Shown piece after piece: positions 58,184-64,000 of a stretch of 64,000 nucleotides of DNA. The notes under the pieces were generated by a model that was not told the DNA's origin, did no database searches, and saw only the letters and a list, made by a program, of their open reading frames with translations. The stretch is from Humibacter albus DSM 18994 (GTDB taxonomy: Bacteria > Actinomycetota > Actinomycetes > Actinomycetales > Microbacteriaceae), in NCBI RefSeq assembly GCF_000421825.1, contig NZ_ATXT01000018.1, positions 162,754-226,753 on the forward strand, read 5' to 3'. Each line of letters opens with the position of its first letter. Within the stretch, counting starts at the first letter, position 1. A program made the translations under genes and the position numbers.

Positions 58184-59682
58184 CGCTCGCCCTCCGTCGC
58201 CGTGGGATGTTCGTGCTCGCGTTCCGCGCGCGCCAACGGTCCCGGCGCATCCTCGTCGCGTCCGTTGGGCTCCGCTGTGGTAGCAGCGTGCCGGGCACCG
58301 AGGTCACGCGCCAGCAGGTCGTCGATGGTCTCGCCGCGCACGATCACGCGAGAGTCGCCGTCCCGTACCGCGACCACGGCGGGCCGCGGCAGGTAGTTGT
58401 AGTTGCTCGACAGCGACCAGCAATACGCGCCAGTCGCCGCCACCGCGAGCAGGTCGCCCGGGGCGACATCCGCGGGGAGATACTCGGCGTCGACGACGAT
58501 GTCGCCCGACTCGCAATGCTTTCCGGCCACGCGCACGAGCACCGGTTCGGCGGTGGATGTCCGGCCCACCACCCGTGCCGAATAGTCCGCCCCATAGAGT
58601 GCCGGTCGAGCGTTGTCGCTCATGCCGCCGTCGACGCTGACGTAGAGGCGCGACGAGCCCACGCCGTCGGCATCCAGCGTCACGGGCTTCGTCGTTCCGA
58701 CGCTGTAGAGCGTGATGCCCGCCGGTCCGACGACGGCGCGTCCCGGCTCGAACGCCACGACCGGAACCGGGATGAGCGCCCGCTCGCACTCCGCTGCCAC
58801 GATCTGCGCGATGCGCTGCGCGAGCTCCTCGATGGTGTCCGGCGCGTCGGCGCCGGTGTAGGCGATGCCGAAGCCGCCGCCGAGGTTCAGTTCGGGGACC
58901 GGCCCGCCAGTCAGGAGCCGCGCGTGCAGCGCGACGAGGCGTGCGGCGGACTCCGCGAAGCCCTCGGGTCCGAAGATCTGCGAGCCGATGTGGGCGTGCA
59001 GTCCGACGAACTCCAGCGAGTGCTGCGCGCGGATTACCGCGGCGAGTCGCTCCGCGTCGTCGAGTGCGACACCGAACTTCTGGTCTTCGTGCGCGGTGGC
59101 CAGAAAGTGGTGCGTGTCGGCGTGCACGCCCGTGCGTACGCGCAACCGCACCCGCTGCACCCGGCCGTGCACCGACGCAGCGGCCGCGACGCGGCCGATC
59201 TCCTGTTCGGAGTCGATCACGATGGTGCCGACTCCCGCGGAGACCGCGGCGTCGAGCTCGCCGGTCGATTTGTTGTTGCCATGCAGACCGAGCCGCGACG
59301 CGTCCACTCCGGCCGCGAGCGCGACCGCGAGCTCACCGCCGCTGGCGACGTCGATGCGCAGCCCGGCCTCGGTCATCCAGCGCGCCATGTCGATAGTGAG
59401 GAACGCTTTGCCGGCGTAGTAGACCTCCGCGCTGCTGCCGATGCGCTCGAACGCCTCGGTGAAGGCCGATCGAATGCGCTCGGCCCGCTCGCGGACGTAT
59501 GCCTCATCGAGCACATACAGCGGCGTGCCGTACTGCTCCGCGAGCGCGTCGACGCGCACTCCGGCGATCTCGGCCACTCCGTCGGCGTCGCGCGCCAGGC
59601 TCGGCGGCCACACCCCCTCGGCGAAGGCGTTCGCATCGTCGGGAACGCGCAGCCAGGCAGGGGAAAGCGGGTTGTCGGGCAC
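58180..59682 (-). CDS. lysA: diaminopimelate decarboxylase
   Basis: This 500-residue PLP enzyme performs the last step of lysine synthesis. PLP Lys92 is in YYAGKAFLTID, with HIGSQIF, GGGFGIAY and the active-site Cys-Glu-Ser block (CESGD) all present. The C-terminus extends about 35 residues beyond the fold and is charged and probably disordered. The GTG at 59682 has GAGGTGAC upstream. It is translationally coupled to hom. Confidence 0.97.
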   Translation of the reverse strand: MPDNPLSPAWLRVPDDANAFAEGVWPPSLARDADGVAEIAGVRVDALAEQYGTPLYVLDEAYVRERAERIRSAFTEAFERIGSSAEVYYAGKAFLTIDMARWMTEAGLRIDVASGGELAVALAAGVDASRLGLHGNNKSTGELDAAVSAGVGTIVIDSEQEIGRVAAAASVHGRVQRVRLRVRTGVHADTHHFLATAHEDQKFGVALDDAERLAAVIRAQHSLEFVGLHAHIGSQIFGPEGFAESAARLVALHARLLTGGPVPELNLGGGFGIAYTGADAPDTIEELAQRIAQIVAAECERALIPVPVVAFEPGRAVVGPAGITLYSVGTTKPVTLDADGVGSSRLYVSVDGGMSDNARPALYGADYSARVVGRTSTAEPVLVRVAGKHCESGDIVVDAEYLPADVAPGDLLAVAATGAYCWSLSSNYNYLPRPAVVAVRDGDSRVIVRGETIDDLLARDLGARHAATTAEPNGRDEDAPGPLARAEREHEHPTATEGER

Positions 59683-59886
59683 GATCGTGAGTCACCTCGA
59701 ACTGAGTGGGCTGAGCTGGCGAGCGGACCCGGATTGGCCCCTGAAGCCGAGAGACGTGTTGCGCATTCGCGCGCCGAAGAAGTCTAACGAGCACCGGCCG
59801 TGGCCCGGAAAACGGGCGCGTCACATTGTGCCCCGCGCCACGCGCCCGCGACCCGTCCGCACGCGTCTTCCCTCCCGTTTCGGACG

Positions 59887-59903
59887 GATGCGGCCGGCGC
59901 ATC
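59887..59903 (-). terminator. small hairpin between the LmeA-like gene and lysA
   Basis: GATGCG-GCCGG-CGCATC is a perfect 6-bp stem about 60 bases after the DUF2993 stop. It lacks a T-run, so it is only a weak terminator candidate. The rest of this 280-base gap shows no gene. Confidence 0.3.
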
Positions 59904-59962
59904 AGCCCCATTCGTGGGAAACGGATCACGAGAAGCAGCCGACCGCTCGCGTCTGCCGCCGC

Positions 59963-60805
59963 TCAGTCGCAGGACCCCTTGGTGTCGAAGGTTTTCGCGT
60001 CGAGCACGATGTCGTCGGCCCGCACGCCGACGCGTGCCGTTCCCTTGCGGATGGTGAGCTCGGTGGCATCCACTCCCTCGGGGAGATACTGGGCGACGCA
60101 GATCGAGATGGTCGACGGCAGCAGGTCCTTGGCGAAACGGGTCACGTCGAGCGCACCCCCGCCGGCCGTGACGGTGACGTTGCGCGGCGTGAGAGTCACC
60201 GTGCCGGTGCCGACCAGGGTCGGTGTGACGGATGCCGTGTACCCGACATCGATGCCCAGGATCTGCCCACTGCCCTGCAAACCGACCTCGTCATCCTTGA
60301 ATGTGGCCGTCGTGTCGTCGGGGAGGTCGACGAGCTTGTTGACCGCCTCCTGATCGATCTTCATCGACCCGTCGATGCGCTCGACGGGCTTCGAGAAGTC
60401 GAGCGGAACGCCGTAGGCGGTGACCGTCGCCGACATGCGGCTGCCCTGCACCTCGAGATCGGAGGTGTGCAGCCTCACCTCGTCGAACCGGCCGGTGTAC
60501 AGCTGTGCGAACACGGAGGTGCCGCGGATCTGCACGCTCAGGTTGTTCGCCTTCACGTCGGGCGGCAGCTGCTTCTGGATCTCCGAGGCCACGACGCCCT
60601 GCGCCACCTGACGCAGAATCGCGTCCGTGACGAAGAAGAGGCCGACGGCCAGCACGACGGCGCCGACGACCCACAGCGCCACCCGAAGGCGCCGCCGGCG
60701 AGGCGAGCGGGCAGGATCTGGGCGGGCAGAGGCATCCTGGCTCCGCGTATCCGTGTGCTCCGTGGATGCCTCCAGCGGCTCGGTCGATCGTTCGTACGTC
60801 GCCAT
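59963..60805 (-). CDS. DUF2993/LmeA-like phospholipid-binding protein
   Basis: This 280-residue protein has a cytoplasmic Arg-rich N-terminus, one membrane helix (about 41-62) and a beta-rich extracytoplasmic DUF2993 domain. Mycobacterial LmeA of this family binds phosphatidylinositides and supports lipomannan elongation. Whether that applies here is unknown. The ATG at 60805 is the natural start. It sits between argS and lysA, which are close neighbours in many actinobacteria. Confidence 0.85.
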   Translation of the reverse strand: MATYERSTEPLEASTEHTDTRSQDASARPDPARSPRRRRLRVALWVVGAVVLAVGLFFVTDAILRQVAQGVVASEIQKQLPPDVKANNLSVQIRGTSVFAQLYTGRFDEVRLHTSDLEVQGSRMSATVTAYGVPLDFSKPVERIDGSMKIDQEAVNKLVDLPDDTTATFKDDEVGLQGSGQILGIDVGYTASVTPTLVGTGTVTLTPRNVTVTAGGGALDVTRFAKDLLPSTISICVAQYLPEGVDATELTIRKGTARVGVRADDIVLDAKTFDTKGSCD

Positions 60806-60872
60806 GATCCCCCGTTCTGCCCTCGTTCGCGTGCGGACTGAGCATTATGCGGTACCCAGCCGCACGCGCCGT

Positions 60873-60933
60873 GTGCGTTGCCTGTGCCGCCCCGCAGCGT
60901 CGAGTGCGTTGCTTGTGCCGCTCCGCAGCGTCG
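60873..60933. repeat. 30-bp direct repeat, two copies
   Basis: GTGCGTTGC(C/T)TGTGCCGC followed by (C/T)CCGCAGCGTCG occurs at 60873-60902 and 60904-60933 with two mismatches. A third partial match (ATGCGTTTCGCG) follows near 60949. The repeats fill the gap downstream of argS and contain no gene. Confidence 0.8.
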
Positions 60934-60960
60934 CGGGCGCCGCGCCGCATGCGTTTCGCG

Positions 60961-62643
60961 CTACATCCGCTCCGGCGCGGAGACGCCCACGAGCGCGAGC
61001 CCGTTGCGGATGACCTGGCCCGTCGCGTCGTTCAGCCACAGCCGCGTGCGATGGAGGTCGGTGATCGGCTCCTCGCCCAACGGGATCACCCGGCAGTTGT
61101 CGTACCACTTGTGGTACAGCCCGGCGACCTCCTCGACATAGCGCGCCACGCGGTGCGGCTCCCGGAGCTCTGCAGCCTGCGCGACGATGCGCGGGAACTC
61201 CTGCAGCGCGCCGAGCAGCGCCGATTCGGTCTCGTGCGTGAGCAGCTGTGGCGCGAACGCGCTGCGGGTCACACCCGCCACCTCCGCGTTGCGCGCGACG
61301 GAGCGGGTGCGGGCGTGTGCGTACTGCACGTAGTACACGGGGTTGTCGTTCGAGTGGCTGCGCAGCAACTCGGGGTCGAGCGTGAGCGGCGAGTCGGCGG
61401 GAGAGCGCGCCAGCGAGTAGCGCAACGCGTCGGTGCCGAGCCATTTCTGCAGGTCGGTGAGCTCGATGATGTTGCCCGCGCGCTTGGACAGTTTCGCGCC
61501 GTTGATGCTCACCAGCTGGCCGATGAGAATCTCGATGTCGGCATCCGGGTCGTCGCCGGCAGCACCGGCGAGTGCGCGCAGCCGGTGCACGTACCCGTGG
61601 TGATCGGCGCCGAGCAGGTAGATCTTGTGCTGGAAGCCGCGATCCGACTTGTTGAGGTAGTACGCGGCATCCGCGGCGAAGTAGGTGTAGACGCCGTTGC
61701 TGCGGCGGATGACCCGGTCCTTGTCGTCGCCGAAGTCGGTGGTGCGCACCCAGACCGCGTCGTCCTGCTCGAAGACGTGGCCCTGTGCCCGCAACCGCTC
61801 GAGGGCGTCGTCGACCAGGCTCATGTCGGTCTGCGCGTTCTTCGCGTGCAGCTCACGCTCGCTGAACCAGACATCGAACTCGACGTTGAAGTCCTTCAGC
61901 GCCTGGCGAATCTCCGCCAGCTGCAGCTCGTAAGCGAGCTCGCGGGCGCGCTCGAGCGCCTGGTCGTCGGGCAGCTCGAGCAGGCCAGGCTCGCGCTCGA
62001 GCACGGCGGCGGCGAGATCGGCGATGTACTGGCCGGGGTAGCCGCCTTCCGGCGTCGGCTCCCCCTTGGCCGCCGCGAGCACCGAGGCGCCGAATTTGTC
62101 CATCTGGCTGCCTGCGTCGTTGATGTAGTACTCACTCGCGAGCTTGGCGCCGGATGCCTTCAGCACGCGGGCGATCGAGTCGCCGAGCGCCGCCCAGCGG
62201 GTGTGCCCGATGTGCAGCGGTCCCGTGGGATTGGCCGACACGAACTCGAGATTGATGCTCGCACCGGCCTGCGTGACGTTCTGGCCGTACGCCTCACCGG
62301 CATCCACGATCGTCTTCGCGAGCGCGCCGGCGGCCGCGGCGTCGAGCCGGAAGTTGATGAAGCCGGGCCCCGCCACCTCGGCGGAGGCGACGCCATCGAG
62401 GCGCTCGGACTCCAGCGCGATCTCCTGAGCGAGTTCGCGGGGGTTCGCGCCGAGCGGCTTCGCCAGTCGCATGGCGGCGTTGGACGCCCAGTCGCCGTGA
62501 TCGCGGTTCTTCGGTCGCTCCAGTCGGATGTCGGTACGCGCCAGCAAGGGGTCCGTCACCGAGTCGCCCTCCGCGGCACGTCGCGCCTCGACCACACGCG
62601 TGATGATGGCGTACAACTGGTCGGCGAGCTGATCGGGATTCAC
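60961..62643 (-). CDS. argS: arginyl-tRNA synthetase
   Basis: This 560-residue class I synthetase has the HIGH motif in [10 protein letters not shown], and the KMSKS-equivalent reads KLSKRAGN. An N-terminal Arg-tRNA synthetase domain (about 1-95) and a C-terminal anticodon-binding DALR domain ending [14 protein letters not shown] are present. The GTG at 62643 gives the usual start (NPDQLADQL). The frame is open upstream without support. It is encoded near tRNA-Arg(CCG), though on the other strand. Confidence 0.97.
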   Translation of the reverse strand: MNPDQLADQLYAIITRVVEARRAAEGDSVTDPLLARTDIRLERPKNRDHGDWASNAAMRLAKPLGANPRELAQEIALESERLDGVASAEVAGPGFINFRLDAAAAGALAKTIVDAGEAYGQNVTQAGASINLEFVSANPTGPLHIGHTRWAALGDSIARVLKASGAKLASEYYINDAGSQMDKFGASVLAAAKGEPTPEGGYPGQYIADLAAAVLEREPGLLELPDDQALERARELAYELQLAEIRQALKDFNVEFDVWFSERELHAKNAQTDMSLVDDALERLRAQGHVFEQDDAVWVRTTDFGDDKDRVIRRSNGVYTYFAADAAYYLNKSDRGFQHKIYLLGADHHGYVHRLRALAGAAGDDPDADIEILIGQLVSINGAKLSKRAGNIIELTDLQKWLGTDALRYSLARSPADSPLTLDPELLRSHSNDNPVYYVQYAHARTRSVARNAEVAGVTRSAFAPQLLTHETESALLGALQEFPRIVAQAAELREPHRVARYVEEVAGLYHKWYDNCRVIPLGEEPITDLHRTRLWLNDATGQVIRNGLALVGVSAPERM

Positions 62644-62760
62644 GACGGCCGATTCTACCGGGACCGGGCTGGGCGAGCGCCGCCGATGACCGATGCCCGT
62701 TGCACACATCGTCTCTTGCTATCCTCGTGCGCACGCACCCCTCCTCCACCGGAGTTCCCC

Positions 62761-63396
62761 ATGCGCACAGCCCCTTCCCGCCACGGCCGACGACGCCCGT
62801 GGCGCTCCGCCGTCGTCGCAGGCGCTCTGCTGACGGTCTCGGCGCTCCTTCTCACCGCATGCCAGAGCGACCATGCTTCGCCGTCGACGACGAGCTCGTC
62901 GAAACCACGGGCGTCCGCCACCGCATCGTCTGTGCCGAAGGCGACGATGACACCGGCAGCGAGGCCCACGCCGGTGAAGATCGCCTGCGACGAGGTTCTG
63001 ACCGCCGACCAGCTCACGAAGCTCGTACCGGTGCTGACCGCGATCGACGACTTCACGCCGGAGAAGGGCACCGATGCCCTCACAGCCCTCGACGCCGACG
63101 GCGTCGCATGCGGCTACACCAATCCGGGAACCGGGCACACCGTGACCGTCTCGATCGCCCGTCCGGCGAAGCCCCAGCTGACGACATTGAAGAACAAGGC
63201 CATCGACGACAGCAACGTGGTGCCCACCTACGGTGTGCCGCCGAAGGTGATGGGCTACTTCACAGTGACCGGATCGGTCGGGATAGCCGAGGTGTTCACG
63301 GGCGACTACTGGATCGTGGTGGCGTCGAAGGACTACATCGAACCCGGCGACGCGAGCCAGGTGGTCGCCGACGTGCTCGGAAACATCGCCGGCTGA
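62761..63396 (+). CDS. putative lipoprotein, unknown function
   Basis: This 211-residue protein has a basic N-terminus and a hydrophobic stretch ending in a lipobox LLTAC, so Cys34 should be lipidated and anchored on the outer face of the membrane. A Ser/Thr/Pro-rich linker (about 38-70) leads to a small globular domain with two Cys residues (in KIACDEVLTADQL and GVACGYTNPG), which probably form a disulfide. I do not recognise a family. It is transcribed divergently from argS across a gap of about 117 bases. Confidence 0.8.
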   Translation: MRTAPSRHGRRRPWRSAVVAGALLTVSALLLTACQSDHASPSTTSSSKPRASATASSVPKATMTPAARPTPVKIACDEVLTADQLTKLVPVLTAIDDFTPEKGTDALTALDADGVACGYTNPGTGHTVTVSIARPAKPQLTTLKNKAIDDSNVVPTYGVPPKVMGYFTVTGSVGIAEVFTGDYWIVVASKDYIEPGDASQVVADVLGNIAG

Positions 63397-63474
63397 GTCG
63401 CCGGGCCGAGGGCGGGCCCAGCTGCCGGGCACCGCCGGACCCGGTCGCCGGGCCCGGCCGCTGGGCACCGCCGC

Positions 63475-63549
63475 GAAAACGGCAGATGTCGTCGGAAACA
63501 GCGGTGATTCTGCTGTTTCGGTACCGAGAGCGCGGACATTGCTGTTTTC
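63475..63549. repeat. nested inverted repeat downstream of the lipoprotein gene
   Basis: Inner arms GAAACAGC and GCTGTTTC (63495-63519) are perfect with a 9-base loop. Outer arms GAAAACGGCAGATGTC (63475-63490) and GACATTGCTGTTTTC (63535-63549) pair with few mismatches. It could end transcription of the lipoprotein gene or be a remnant of a small mobile repeat. Confidence 0.6.
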
Positions 63550-63614
63550 ACTGCAGGCGCCGGACGAGGGTGTGAGAAGGACCCGCCGCGGATGCTAGCC
63601 TTGACGGGCACTGA

Positions 63615-63687
63615 GCCCCCATAGCTCAGGGGATAGAGCGTCTGCCTCCGGAGCAGAAGGCCGTAGGTTCAAATCCTACTGGGGGCA
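63615..63687 (+). tRNA. tRNA-Arg (anticodon CCG)
   Basis: The 73-base gene folds into a standard cloverleaf. The acceptor stem is GCCCCCA/TGGGGGC, the D stem GCTC/GAGC and the anticodon stem TCTGC/GCAGA with loop CTCCGGA. The T stem is GTAGG/CCTAC with loop TTCAAAT, and the discriminator is A. The anticodon CCG reads CGG. CCA is not encoded. An insertion-sequence end lies just downstream. Confidence 0.97.
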
Positions 63688-63711
63688 CTCTGTGATGTCT
63701 CAGGACATCGG

Positions 63712-63748
63712 AATAGCCCGAACCCACGTTGTGTGGGTTCGGGCTATT
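63712..63748. terminator. perfect 16-bp hairpin between tRNA-Arg and the transposase
   Basis: AATAGCCCGAACCCAC and GTGGGTTCGGGCTATT are exact reverse complements around a five-base loop. The stem lies 25 bases after the tRNA and includes the stop codon of the minus-strand transposase. It suits a bidirectional terminator for the two convergent transcripts. Confidence 0.8.
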
Positions 63749-64000
63749 GCTTTGTGCGGGGTTGGTAGTCGCGTTCGAGGTTGATGGTCAGTTCGCGTAG
63801 GAGTTCTCCGGTGGTGGCGTTGATGACGATCACGTCGAGGTCGTGGATGAGGAGTTTGACGTGGGTTCCGGCGTGGGTTCGGCCGATGCCGATGTGGCGT
63901 AGCCGGCCAGCGACGCGCAGGGTGACGGTGCCGCTTTTGTCGATGCGGTCGTCTCGGACGCGGTCGTGGCTGTCGGTTCTGGCGTTGGCGGGCGAGGTCT
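63744..64000 (-). mobile_element. IS481-type transposase, C-terminal end only
   Basis: The minus strand encodes 84 residues in an open frame up to the window edge, ending in TAG inside the hairpin. The sequence DRIDKSGTVTLRVAGRLRHI, then GIGRTHAGTHVKLLIHDLDV and ATTGELLRELTI, matches the C-terminal region of IS481-family (DDE integrase-core) transposases of actinobacteria. The DDE catalytic core would lie beyond the window, so completeness cannot be judged. No terminal inverted repeat or target duplication is identifiable here. Confidence 0.8.

Noticed and set aside
59683..59962. Lysine riboswitch upstream of lysA
   Set aside because: I could not find the conserved multi-helix pattern, and only a short hairpin belonging to the other side of the gap is visible.

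Overview
The window is high-GC, tightly packed bacterial DNA that reads as an actinobacterium, most likely of the family Microbacteriaceae. That placement is an inference from gene content: a DUF222/HNH protein, a DUF4192 protein, Rho with a long low-complexity insertion, EpsC-type cysE, many GTG starts, many ATGA/GTGA stop-start overlaps, and the argS / lysA-hom-thrC-thrB / rho / prfA / prmC / sua5 / wecA / atp gene order that runs through the right half.

Left part (1-20 kb): alanine dehydrogenase stands alone on the plus strand. Facing it is a nine-gene minus-strand cluster, read from 19.9 kb down to 1.5 kb: FHA protein, PP2C phosphatase, Ser/Thr kinase, a 1,937-residue membrane-anchored Ig-like/fibronectin-III protein, MoxR AAA ATPase, DUF58 protein, transglutaminase-fold membrane protein, zinc-ribbon FHA protein and an EccC-like FtsK/SpoIIIE ATPase. 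Kinase/giant, MoxR/DUF58 and DUF58/transglutaminase overlap by four bases. This looks like a phospho-signalling-controlled cell-surface system. It resembles the PFNA (kinase-Fn3-AAA-DUF58-transglutaminase) cluster of bifidobacteria, but with an EccC-like motor and no WXG100 substrate or other ESX gene in view. The transglutaminase domain has lost its catalytic Cys and His. An array of GACGATTCGTC palindromes lies upstream of the first gene.

Middle-left (20-32 kb): an accessory stretch with a HIT protein, a DUF222-HNH nuclease with an apparently leaderless promoter, minisatellite-like repeats, a DUF4192 protein, a TetR-controlled heterodimeric ABC exporter with one degenerate ATP site, an ogt-tag alkylation-repair pair, yaaA and a small P-loop kinase.

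Middle (32-42 kb): the complete F1Fo ATP synthase operon (atpI-like, B, E, F, H, A, G, D, C) preceded by sua5/tsaC and a wecA-type glycosyl-phosphate transferase.

Right part (42-63 kb): a DrrA/DrrB/TetR cassette on the opposite strand sits between sua5 and prmC. cysK-cysE, a CPBP protease with a TetR gene and operator-like palindromes, and a split folate pair (FolD-like dehydrogenase without its cyclohydrolase residues plus an FTCD_C-type cyclohydrolase) sit between prmC and prfA. rho, thrB, thrC, hom, lysA, an LmeA-like protein and argS follow. The window ends with a plus-strand lipoprotein, tRNA-Arg(CCG), a perfect hairpin, and the 3' end of an IS481-type transposase that runs off the edge.
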